64,000 nt of DNA from Mesorhizobium sp. B2-1-8 (GTDB lineage: Bacteria > Pseudomonadota > Alphaproteobacteria > Rhizobiales > Rhizobiaceae): NCBI RefSeq assembly GCF_006442545.2, contig NZ_CP083952.1:5247501-5311500 (forward strand), written 5' to 3'. The translations under genes were made by a program, and so were the position numbers. A model generated the notes under the pieces. The model made no database searches and was not told where the DNA came from. It saw only the letters and a list, made by a program, of their open reading frames with translations. Shown here piece by piece: positions 54,804 to 64,000 of the stretch. Position 1 is the first letter of the stretch. Each line of letters opens with the position of its first letter.

Positions 54804-55870
54804 GCGCCCACCTTGCGTGCTTCGCCCAGCCTTTCGCCGGCATAACGCTGTTCGCGGATCGGCCCCCACCACCATTTGTTGTCGAGGAACCAGTCCACCG
54901 TCCTGGCAAGGCCGCTGTCGAAATTCTCCCTCGGCGTCCAGCCGAGTTCTCGGCTTATCTTGGTGGCGTCGATGGCGTAGCGGCGGTCGTGGCCGGGACG
55001 GTCGGTGACGAAGGAGATCAGCTCGCGGTAGCGCCTGCCGCCGGCGCGCGGACGCCTGGTGTCGAGCAGGTCGCAGATCGTCTCGACGACGGCGAGGTTG
55101 GTGCGTTCCGAATTGCCGCCGACATTGTAGCTCTCGCCCGGATGGCCTTTCGTGGCGACGAGTTCCAGGGCACGCGCATGATCCTCGACGAACAGCCAGT
55201 CGCGCACATTGGCGCCGGCGCCATAGACCGGCAGCGGCTTTTCGTCGAGCGCGTTGAGAATGACCAGCGGGATCAGCTTCTCGGGGAAATGATAGGGACC
55301 GTAATTGTTCGAACAATTGGAGAGCACGACCGGCAGGCCGTAGGTCTCGTGCCAGGCACGCACCAGATGGTCCGAGGCCGCCTTCGAGGCGGAATAGGGC
55401 GAGGACGGCGCGTAGGGCGTCTCCTCGACGAACATGCCGCCGTCGAAAGGCAGGTCGCCGAACACCTCGTCGGTCGAGACGTGGTGGAAGCGGAAGCGGC
55501 CCTTTTTGTCGCCGGACAGGCCGCGCCAGTATTCGAGCGCGGCATTGAGCATCTTGTAGGTGCCGACGATGTTGGTCTCGATGAAGGCGCCCGGCCCATC
55601 GATCGAACGGTCGACATGGCTCTCGGCGGCGAGGTTCATGACGATGTCGATATCGTCGCGGCGCAGGAGATCGAGCACCGCCCTCTCGTCACAGATGTCG
55701 GCCTGGGCGAAGCTGTAATTGTGGACATTCTCGATCGGCCGCAGCGAGGCCAGGTTGCCCGCATAGGTCAGCTTGTCGAGATTGGTCACGCGGTAGGCCG
55801 GGTTGGCGCACAGATGCCGGCATACCGCCGAACCGATGAAGCCGGCACCGCCCGTCACCAGAAAATTCAT
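54800..55870 (-). CDS. rfbB: dTDP-glucose 4,6-dehydratase RfbB
   Basis: This 356-residue SDR starts [20 protein letters not shown] and has [28 protein letters not shown] (Asp-Glu pair near 135) and [15 protein letters not shown] (Tyr near 158). It makes dTDP-4-keto-6-deoxyglucose. ATG 55870 has AAGGACGG upstream; ATG 55900 would overlap the rfbC stop and add ten residues. It is the third gene of the rfbACBD order. Confidence 0.94.
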   Translation of the reverse strand: MNFLVTGGAGFIGSAVCRHLCANPAYRVTNLDKLTYAGNLASLRPIENVHNYSFAQADICDERAVLDLLRRDDIDIVMNLAAESHVDRSIDGPGAFIETNIVGTYKMLNAALEYWRGLSGDKKGRFRFHHVSTDEVFGDLPFDGGMFVEETPYAPSSPYSASKAASDHLVRAWHETYGLPVVLSNCSNNYGPYHFPEKLIPLVILNALDEKPLPVYGAGANVRDWLFVEDHARALELVATKGHPGESYNVGGNSERTNLAVVETICDLLDTRRPRAGGRRYRELISFVTDRPGHDRRYAIDATKISRELGWTPRENFDSGLARTVDWFLDNKWWWGPIREQRYAGERLGEARKVGA

Positions 55871-55899
55871 GCCGCCGTCCTTATGCACCACACACTCCA

Positions 55900-56454
55900 T
55901 CAGGCGAACACCTCGGCCGCGGCCAGCGTCGGCGCCTTGAGGTCCTTGTCGGAAAGCTGGAACCCGCCGGCCAGCGACGGCCATTCGATGCCAATGGCGG
56001 GATCGTCGAAACGGATCGAGCGGTCATGCTCGGGCGAATAGGTGTCGGTCACCTTGTACAGGACCTCGGTGTCGGGCACGAGCGTGACGAAGCCGTGCGC
56101 GAAGCCCTTTGGCACCAGGATCTGGTTGCCTTTTTCGGCCGACACTTCGAGGCCGACCCATTTTCCGAAGGTTTTCGAGGCGCGGCGGATATCGACCGCG
56201 ATGTCGAAGATGCTGCCACGGATGACGCGCAGCAGCTTGTCCTGGGCGCGCGGCGCAAGCTGGTAGTGAAGCCCGCGCAGGACGCCCGGGGCAGCGGAAT
56301 AGGAGTGGTTGTCCTGCACGAACGTCAAATCGATGCCGGCCCGCGAAAAGCGCTCGGCATTGTAGGTTTCCATGAAGAAGCCGCGTGCGTCGCCATGGCG
56401 TTTCGGAACGATTTCCAGCACCCCGTCGATGCCCAGGGATCTCACCTCCAGCAT
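55900..56454 (-). CDS. rfbC: dTDP-4-dehydrorhamnose 3,5-epimerase RfbC
   Basis: This 184-residue cupin has [38 protein letters not shown] (catalytic His), [20 protein letters not shown] and [20 protein letters not shown]. It is of standard length. Its start codon directly follows the rfbA stop, indicating tight coupling. Confidence 0.95.
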   Translation of the reverse strand: MLEVRSLGIDGVLEIVPKRHGDARGFFMETYNAERFSRAGIDLTFVQDNHSYSAAPGVLRGLHYQLAPRAQDKLLRVIRGSIFDIAVDIRRASKTFGKWVGLEVSAEKGNQILVPKGFAHGFVTLVPDTEVLYKVTDTYSPEHDRSIRFDDPAIGIEWPSLAGGFQLSDKDLKAPTLAAAEVFA

Positions 56455-57336
56455 CTAGCCCTCCGAAAGATCGGCGACACGCCGGCGCAGATAGGCGGCG
56501 TACTCGTTCTTTCCCAGGCGGGTCGCGCGCTCCAGCACCATGTCCGCCGTCAGCCAACCCTGTTCGAAGGCGATCTCCTCCGGGCAGGCGACCTTGATGC
56601 CCTGGCGGTGCTCGATCGTGCGCACGAAGGAAGAGGCTTCGTGCAGGCTGTCATGGGTGCCGGTGTCGAGCCAGGCATAGCCGCGGCCCAGCCGGTGAAC
56701 ATGGAGCTGGCCGCGCTCGAGATAGACATTGTTGACCGCCGTGATCTCGATCTCGCCGCGCGCCGAAGGACGAATGGTCGGGGCGATGTCGACGACGTCG
56801 TTGTCGTAGAAATAGAGACCGGTGACGGCCCAGTTGGACTTCGGCTTCTGTGGCTTTTCCTCGATCGTCAGCGCGGTTCCGGTCGCCTTGTCGAAAGACA
56901 CCACGCCATAGCGTTCGGGATCCTCGACATGGTAGGCGAACACCGAAGCCCCCCTCTGGCGCGAAGCCGCGGCGCGGCAAAGCTGCGACAGCCCGTCGCC
57001 AAAATAGATGTTGTCGCCCAGGATCATCGACACGCTGTCCTTGCCGATGAAATCGCGGCCGATGATGAAGGCTTCCGCGAGGCCATTGGGCTGCGGCTGC
57101 TCGGCATAAGACAGTGCCAGCCCGAAGTCCGATCCGTCGCCGAGTAAAGCACGGAAAGCCGGCAGATCACGAGGCGTCGAAATGATCAGAATCTCTCGTA
57201 TTCCCGCGAGCATCAACACGCTCAGCGGATAATAGATCATCGGCTTGTCGTAGATGGGAAGAATTTGCTTAGAGACTGCTAATGTTAGCGGATAAAGACG
57301 CGTTCCACTGCCTCCAGCAAGGATAATTCCTTTCAA
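56455..57336 (-). CDS. rfbA: Glucose-1-phosphate thymidylyltransferase RfbA
   Basis: This 293-residue nucleotidyltransferase begins [20 protein letters not shown] and has [31 protein letters not shown] and [20 protein letters not shown]. It makes dTDP-glucose from glucose 1-phosphate, linking this locus to pgm. It uses a TTG start at 57336 behind GAGGAGAGCTTC, and is the first gene of the rhamnose operon. The 208-bp gap upstream shows no clear promoter. Confidence 0.95.
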   Translation of the reverse strand: MKGIILAGGSGTRLYPLTLAVSKQILPIYDKPMIYYPLSVLMLAGIREILIISTPRDLPAFRALLGDGSDFGLALSYAEQPQPNGLAEAFIIGRDFIGKDSVSMILGDNIYFGDGLSQLCRAAASRQRGASVFAYHVEDPERYGVVSFDKATGTALTIEEKPQKPKSNWAVTGLYFYDNDVVDIAPTIRPSARGEIEITAVNNVYLERGQLHVHRLGRGYAWLDTGTHDSLHEASSFVRTIEHRQGIKVACPEEIAFEQGWLTADMVLERATRLGKNEYAAYLRRRVADLSEG

Positions 57337-57544
57337 GAAGCTCTCCTCGACATGCCAAAGCCCCCCGGCCCTGAGTGCCTGTGCTTAGGTTTCATGCATT
57401 GGCTTGTCAATGCGGCACACGACAAACGTGTCGGCCATGTTGAATACCGTCCATCGACGGGCGCCTCCCGCTTCGGCCGGACCCGCCTGATCCCATCCTG
57501 GCAAGGCCGAGGCCCCGATCACCGTAGGGCAGACATACCAACAT

Positions 57545-58357
57545 TTAGGCCACAGCCATGATTACATGCGCCTGGATTTTGGCGGCAACTTCGCCACTGC
57601 CATGTCTGTCGGCAATGGCGGATGCCGCGTAGTCGGTTGCGGCGTCCAGTTTTCCAGCGTCCCTGGCCTCGATTTCGCTGCGAAGAACGGTGCCCTGACA
57701 ATAAGCGACGGCCGGAAGGCGCGGCGAGGATGCGCGGCTTTGTTCGGCTGTCGTCTCGATCGCAACGTCGGAGAAACCCGCATCCTCTAGGTCGCGACGG
57801 ATCAGCGCCTTATCGTGGTAGCCGTGCGGCGTGCGTGCCAGGAAGCGCGGCGGATCGTCGGGAAAAATCCGCGCCAGCGCATTGGTCACGTCATCGGCGA
57901 ACACATTCTCCTCGATGCGATCCCATACGTTGAACAAGAACCGTCCTCCCGGCTTCAAGACCCGCCTGGCTTCGCGGTAGGCGGAGGTGCGGTTTGGAAA
58001 GAACATCGCACCGAACTGGCAACAGACGAGATCGAAGGCCGCATCCTCGAACGGGAGCGCCATCGCATCCGCCTGGCGCCATTCGATGCGGCTGTCGGGT
58101 GTCTGTCGTGAGGCGGCATAGTCGAGCATCGGCTGGTTCAGGTCGGTCACCAAATAGCTTGCGCCAGGGGCCAATCTTGGCGCCAATGCGCGGGTGACGA
58201 CCCCGGTGCCCGCGGCGATTTCCAGGACCGCGCCCGGCGACAGAGCCGCGGCTCGTTGCGCGATATCGACGGCGAACGGCTCGAAAATCAAAGGCACCAT
58301 GTAGCGGTCGTAGTTTTCCGGGATCGAGCCCGCGAACAGCTTGTCCGTTTCCAACAT
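57545..58357 (-). CDS. Class I SAM methyltransferase (Methyltransf_11 type)
   Basis: This 270-residue protein has GAVLEIAAGTGVVTRALAPR (SAM loop near 46), VTDLNQPMLDYAASR and FDLVCCQFGAMFFPNR. It resembles UbiE/Coq5-like small-molecule methyltransferases rather than the MycE-like ones nearby. ATG 58357 was preferred to GTG 58369. Its role in the polysaccharide is uncertain; it may be an unrelated neighbour. Confidence 0.75.
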   Translation of the reverse strand: MLETDKLFAGSIPENYDRYMVPLIFEPFAVDIAQRAAALSPGAVLEIAAGTGVVTRALAPRLAPGASYLVTDLNQPMLDYAASRQTPDSRIEWRQADAMALPFEDAAFDLVCCQFGAMFFPNRTSAYREARRVLKPGGRFLFNVWDRIEENVFADDVTNALARIFPDDPPRFLARTPHGYHDKALIRRDLEDAGFSDVAIETTAEQSRASSPRLPAVAYCQGTVLRSEIEARDAGKLDAATDYAASAIADRHGSGEVAAKIQAHVIMAVA

Positions 58358-58458
58358 GGCAATCCCCACCGTCTGATGACTTGGGAGACTAGCACATATT
58401 TTTGTTCCTGGTCTTTTTCGACCGGGAACCGGCCGCTACGCGGCCAAGAGCGCGTTCA

Positions 58459-59484
58459 TCACGCCCGCCCAAAATAATCCTGGTACCACTCGACGAACCG
58501 CCCTACCCCCTCGGTGACGGAGGTGCGGGGGCGGTAGCCGACCGCCGCTTGCAGCGCCGAAGTGTCGGCGAAGGTGTCGGGCACGTCGCCGGCCTGCAGC
58601 GGCAAGAGTTCGACCACGGCCTTGCGGCCAAGCGCGTTTTCCAGCGCCTCGACATAGGCGGTCAGCTTCACCGGGTTGTTGTTGCCGATGTTGAAGATGC
58701 GCCAGGGCGCACTGCTGGTCGCCGGATCCGGATGGCTGGAATCCCAGGCCGGGTTGGCCGCGGCGGGACTGTCGCTGGCGCGAATCACCCCCTCGGCTAT
58801 GTCCTCGACATAGGTGAAGTCGCGCGTGTGGTTGCCGTTGTTGAACAGCTTGATCGGCTCGCCGGCCAGGATGCTCCTGGTAAACAGGAACAGAGCCATG
58901 TCAGGTCGCCCCCAGGGACCGTACACGGTGAAGAAACGGAGCCCCGTGGTGGGCAGGCCGAACAGATGGCTGTAGCTGTGCGCCATCAGTTCGTTGGCGC
59001 GCTTGGTGGCGGCGTAGAACTGCAAGGGATGGTCGGCCGGGCGATGCTCGGAAAACGGCATGTCGGTGTTGGCGCCATAGACACTGGAGGTGCTGGCATA
59101 GGTCAGGTGCCCGACGCGGCTGCCACGGCAGGCCTCGAGCATGTTGGTGAAAGCAACGATGTTGCTCTCGACATAAGCGCGCGGATTTTCCAGGCTGTAG
59201 CGGACGCCTGCCTGGGCGGCGAGATGGATCACCCGGTCGAAGGCGTGGTCGGCAAAGCAGCCATCGACCACGCCACGGTCGGCAAGATTGCCATGGATGA
59301 AATGATAGCCGGCATTGGTGCCGCGGCTCGCCTCGGCCAGCAGCCGCAGCCGCGCCTGCTTGATGTCGGGGTCGTAGTAGTCGTTGATGCTGTCGATGCC
59401 GACAACCTCGTCACCACGCTCCAGGAGCCGCCTGGCGACATGATAGCCTATGAAGCCGGCGGCGCCGGTGACCAGAACCTTCAT
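58459..59484 (-). CDS. lpsL: UDP-glucuronate 4-epimerase (LpsL-like)
   Basis: This 341-residue SDR begins [20 protein letters not shown] and has [54 protein letters not shown] (Tyr near 158) and [20 protein letters not shown], which is diagnostic of UDP-glucuronate 4-epimerases such as LpsL and Cap1J. It supplies UDP-galacturonate for LPS core or capsule. ATG 59484 fits the family; the frame upstream is not conserved-looking. Confidence 0.88.
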   Translation of the reverse strand: MKVLVTGAAGFIGYHVARRLLERGDEVVGIDSINDYYDPDIKQARLRLLAEASRGTNAGYHFIHGNLADRGVVDGCFADHAFDRVIHLAAQAGVRYSLENPRAYVESNIVAFTNMLEACRGSRVGHLTYASTSSVYGANTDMPFSEHRPADHPLQFYAATKRANELMAHSYSHLFGLPTTGLRFFTVYGPWGRPDMALFLFTRSILAGEPIKLFNNGNHTRDFTYVEDIAEGVIRASDSPAAANPAWDSSHPDPATSSAPWRIFNIGNNNPVKLTAYVEALENALGRKAVVELLPLQAGDVPDTFADTSALQAAVGYRPRTSVTEGVGRFVEWYQDYFGRA

Positions 59485-59544
59485 CAGAAACGCCCGTCCG
59501 TGACATGCCTGGGGAACAGGCCCGAGCTCATCGCAGGCCAAGCC

Positions 59545-59568
59545 CCGGCCCGGAGTGATCCGGGCCGG
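59545..59568 (-). terminator. Hairpin after bioY
   Basis: A 10-bp perfect stem (59545-59554 with 59559-59568) closes a four-base loop 12 bases past the bioY stop. It probably ends or stabilises the bioY transcript before lpsL. No T-run is present. Confidence 0.4.
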
Positions 59569-59579
59569 ATGCTCTCAAA

Positions 59580-60170
59580 TCAGGAGCGCTTCAGCAATGA
59601 CCAGACGGCCGGCACGAGGCTGGCCGCGAGAGCGACCTTGATCAGGTCGCCGACGATGAACGGCACGACGCCGAACTGCCAGGATTTTTCCGGGCCGATG
59701 AGCAGCGCCAGCCAGGCAAAACCCATCGCCATCATCACCACTTCGGCAACCAGCATGGCGTTGAAAAGCTTGATCGGATGACGGTCCCAGCCGCGGTCGG
59801 CGGCCCAGCCGACAATCGCCGCCATGACCACGAAGCCGGCGAGATAGCCGCCGGTCGAGCCGAGCATGTAGGCGATGCCGACGCCCTTTTCCGGCGTGCC
59901 CTGGAAGACCGGGAAGCCCATCGCGCCTTCCGCCATGTAGAGCAGCAGGGTGGCGACGCCGAGCCGCATGCCGAAGGCGGCGGCGATCAGAAAGACGGCG
60001 AGCGTCTGCATCGAGATATCGACAGGCCCGAGCACCACCTTGGTCTTGGCCGAAAGGGTCAACAGCAGTGTGCCGGCGATCGCCAGCAAAAACTGCGTCG
60101 CCAGTCGCGCAGGACCTTCCTGCGGCAAGGCCAGAAAAACAAGCGGGCGCGTCGTCGTTGCGGTTGTCAT
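59580..60170 (-). CDS. bioY: Biotin transporter substrate-binding subunit BioY
   Basis: This 196-residue membrane protein has six helices and the BioY segments TKVVLGPVDISMQTLAVFLI, GMRLGVATLLLYMAEGAMGF and MLGSTGGYLAGFVVMAAIVG. BioY is the S-component of biotin ECF transporters and in many alphaproteobacteria can act alone. No bioM or bioN is adjacent. ATG 60170 has GGGGAAG upstream. No biotin-repressor palindrome was recognised in the 115-bp gap to the next gene. Confidence 0.9.
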   Translation of the reverse strand: MTTATTTRPLVFLALPQEGPARLATQFLLAIAGTLLLTLSAKTKVVLGPVDISMQTLAVFLIAAAFGMRLGVATLLLYMAEGAMGFPVFQGTPEKGVGIAYMLGSTGGYLAGFVVMAAIVGWAADRGWDRHPIKLFNAMLVAEVVMMAMGFAWLALLIGPEKSWQFGVVPFIVGDLIKVALAASLVPAVWSLLKRS

Positions 60171-60285
60171 GGTCTTCCCCAATTCAATCTTGCCGCGAAC
60201 CAGAAATCGCGGTCTTGCATTTTCCTATATTGGCTTGCGTGCTATGCGGCAATCGGTTTTGCCGTTCTTGGAACAATGCGCCGAC

Positions 60286-61194
60286 ATGGCTCTCAAATTC
60301 GATACCAGCTTCGACCCCGCATATGGCCAGGGCGTAAGCGTGGCCCCCGACGTGCAGCGCGTCACGGCCCGGAATCCCAGCCCCTTCACTTTTCATGGCA
60401 CCAACAGCTATGTCGTGGGGCGCGACACGCTGGCGGTGATCGATCCCGGGCCGGATGACGGGTCGCATCTCCGGACCTTGCTCGACGTGATCGCCGGACG
60501 GCCGGTCAGCCACATCTTCGTCAGCCACACGCATCGCGACCATTCTCCGCTGGCAGCCCGGTTGAAGGAGCACACCGGCGCCCAGGTGCTGGCGGAAGGA
60601 CCGCACCGGCCGGCAAGGCCATTGCATATCGGCGAAACCAATGCGCTCGACGCCAGCGCCGACACCGCTTTCGTTCCCGACATCGCGTTGCCGGACAGTG
60701 AACTGGTCAGCGGCGACGGCTGGGCGATCCGGACGGTCCTGACGCCCGGCCACACCGCCAATCACGCGGCATTCGCGTTGGAAGGCACCGGCATCCTGTT
60801 TTCAGCCGATCATGTCATGGGTTGGGCAACCTCCATCGTCGCGCCGCCGGACGGGGCAATGGCCGATTACATGGCATCGCTGGACCGGCTGATCGAGCGC
60901 GGCGATCGCCTGCTGCTGCCTGGCCATGGTGGACCGGTGGCGGCGCCGCGCGCTTTCATGCGCGGGCTGAAGACCCATCGCAAGATGCGCGAACGAGCCA
61001 TACTGGAGCGGATCAGGGCCGGCGACAGGACCATTCCCGACATGGTCAAGGCGATCTACAGGGATACCGATCCCCGGCTCCACGGTGCCGCCGGCCTGTC
61101 GGTGCTTGCCCATCTGGAGGACCTGGTGGCGCGCGGTGTGGTGGCGACGGACGCCGCCCCCGCCATCGACGGCATCTTCACGCCGGGCCGATAG
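60286..61194 (+). CDS. Metallo-beta-lactamase-fold hydrolase (LACTB2-like)
   Basis: This 302-residue protein has TNSYVVGRDTLAVIDPGPDD, the metal motif SHTHRDHSPLAARL (HxHxDH near 80), TPGHTANHAAFALEG, FSADHVMGW and LPGHGGPVAAPRAF, followed by a winged-helix-like C-terminus. It resembles LACTB2-type hydrolases and endoribonucleases. The substrate is unknown. ATG 60286 is assigned; ATG 60244 would add 14 residues. It is divergent from bioY. Confidence 0.82.
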   Translation: MALKFDTSFDPAYGQGVSVAPDVQRVTARNPSPFTFHGTNSYVVGRDTLAVIDPGPDDGSHLRTLLDVIAGRPVSHIFVSHTHRDHSPLAARLKEHTGAQVLAEGPHRPARPLHIGETNALDASADTAFVPDIALPDSELVSGDGWAIRTVLTPGHTANHAAFALEGTGILFSADHVMGWATSIVAPPDGAMADYMASLDRLIERGDRLLLPGHGGPVAAPRAFMRGLKTHRKMRERAILERIRAGDRTIPDMVKAIYRDTDPRLHGAAGLSVLAHLEDLVARGVVATDAAPAIDGIFTPGR

Positions 61195-61257
61195 GCCTGC
61201 CCACCACCCACGCGTTGATCCTGCCATTGTCGCGAGCGTGAATTCGCCCGGACATGG

Positions 61258-62043
61258 CTACTCGGCCGGCGCCGCGCCGACCTGGCCGGCGACTTCCTGA
61301 TCCAGTTCCGCCAGGAAATCGGTGATGCGCGCGGCATTGTCGCCAAGGTCGTGGCGGCCGTAGCGCGAGGCCGACCGCATGTCGACGATGACCGTGTCGC
61401 CGTCATCCCTCACGCGAATGGCGACGTCCGCAGGAAGGCCAAGAACGAAGCTCGGGGCGACGGCGGTGATGGTCACCTCTGTCTGTCCGGCGAGTTCGGG
61501 ATAAGGCTCCGAAAGGTCCCAGCCTCGCCGGTCGAGCACGGTTTCAACGGCATTGACGACGGTCTCGAATGGCAGGTCGTAGCTGCGCGCGGTGACCAAT
61601 GGATAGCTGTCGGTCTGCAACGTCTGCTCACCCGGCGTCGGCGGGGACAGTACGTTCATGTCCTTGGTCCGGTCACCGACATCGAGCGCGGGCGGTTCGT
61701 CGAAATCGGTCGAGATGTCCCGCAGCGGCGGATAGATCGTCGCCCAGTAGGCGGCAACGCCGTAGGGGGTGAGCACCAGCAGCGCCAGCAAGGCGCCGAC
61801 GCTGAGATCACGGCCACCACGGTCACCAAAATTCCACAGCCTCGCAAAGGCCAGGCCGGCAAACAGCAGCGCCAACGCCGCCAGCAGGGCGGCAATGCCC
61901 AGCACCCACAGGAACACCGACGTTTGGACGAGGCCGAAGCGATGGCCGACAAAGTTCGTCAGCAAAAGAACCATCGAAAAGGCGGCCGTGCGCCGCGACC
62001 AGCCGGCAGCCTTCGACGTTTGCCGTTCGGGAATGCTAACCAT
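61258..62043 (-). CDS. DUF1499 membrane protein
   Basis: This 261-residue protein has three membrane helices in its first 110 residues and a C-terminal DUF1499 domain (DRTKDMNVLSPPTPGEQTLQ, YGRHDLGDNAARITDFLAEL). The family is common in alphaproteobacteria with no assigned activity. It converges with the hydrolase gene upstream and lies 80 bp from the acyl-CoA ligase. Confidence 0.8.
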   Translation of the reverse strand: MVSIPERQTSKAAGWSRRTAAFSMVLLLTNFVGHRFGLVQTSVFLWVLGIAALLAALALLFAGLAFARLWNFGDRGGRDLSVGALLALLVLTPYGVAAYWATIYPPLRDISTDFDEPPALDVGDRTKDMNVLSPPTPGEQTLQTDSYPLVTARSYDLPFETVVNAVETVLDRRGWDLSEPYPELAGQTEVTITAVAPSFVLGLPADVAIRVRDDGDTVIVDMRSASRYGRHDLGDNAARITDFLAELDQEVAGQVGAAPAE

Positions 62044-62123
62044 TATTCTCTGCGCTGCCCCAACCCGGATGGAGGTCTAGTGCCTTTTTGCGGCGGCTTG
62101 AAGCCGAAACACGCAACATCCCC

Positions 62124-63752
<1,629 letters not shown>

Positions 63753-64000
63753 GCCGTTCCCTCCCTGACGCTTTTTGCCCCGAGCTTTTCGCCTCGCGCT
63801 TTTGACCGCATTGTGAAGCGAACCGGCGAATTGTCCAGCCACCCACCGGCGCGGCTGACGAAAGTCGGAGTTCGGCCTGTATTTGGCAAATGATTGAATC
63901 CGGCCGCTTTTTGATTTTGCCTGGCTGGCCTGCTGCCATTCGAATGGCAGGGGCTTCAAATACATTACGCCGGCGCAAACTCTCGTGATCGGACCAACCG

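Overview
The window looks like chromosome of a Mesorhizobium-type alphaproteobacterium (order Hyphomicrobiales). The inference rests on high GC with strong G/C third positions, a frcBCA/frcK fructose system like that of rhizobia, a glgP-glgB-glgC-glgA-pgm-glgX glycogen operon, a fused CysN/CysC like rhizobial NodQ, promoters of the alphaproteobacterial general-stress type (GGAAC-N16-xGTT), and a rhizobial-style surface polysaccharide locus. No species can be proved from the sequence.

Layout. (1) 1-180: a tRNA-Pro(CGG) 3' fragment with integrase-arm-like direct repeats, read as the far att scar of an integrated element lying to the left. (2) 400-2500: a small stress-type cluster with a 24-residue membrane peptide, a His-rich exported protein, a YflT-like membrane protein and a lipoprotein, with three EcfG-type promoter candidates. 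(3) 2.5-8 kb: an oligopeptide ABC transporter operon. (4) 8.2-10.5 kb: adjacent TadE-like and TadG-like genes, each broken by one lesion (an amber codon, then a frameshift). (5) 10.5-23.4 kb: a complete glycogen synthesis and breakdown operon. (6) 23.5-29.4 kb: fructose uptake (frcBCA) divergent from a ROK repressor, a sugar mutarotase and fructokinase, with a large palindromic operator between them.

(7) 29.5-59.5 kb: a large surface polysaccharide locus, AT-richer at 44-54 kb. It holds sugar-nucleotide genes (rfbABCD for dTDP-rhamnose, a UDP-glucuronate 4-epimerase, a likely QuiNAc-forming dehydratase/reductase pair with its initiating phosphoglycosyltransferase, and a DegT aminotransferase), ABC export (Wzm/Wzt), two WaaL-like ligases, glycosyltransferases and three methyltransferases. 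It also holds a full sulfate-activation set (cysD, cysNC, cysQ) and two sulfotransferase-type proteins. One of these is the N-terminus of a 1285-residue protein that also carries a coiled coil, a GT2 and a GT4 domain. An IS5-family element sits just after that gene. The most interesting hypothesis in the window is that these genes form a self-contained system for making a sulfated, methylated, rhamnose/QuiNAc-containing O-antigen or capsule, with its own PAPS supply and PAP recycling.

(8) 59.5-64 kb: ordinary chromosome with bioY, a metallo-beta-lactamase-fold hydrolase, a DUF1499 membrane protein and an acyl-CoA ligase. All calls are from reading the sequence; no database search was run.
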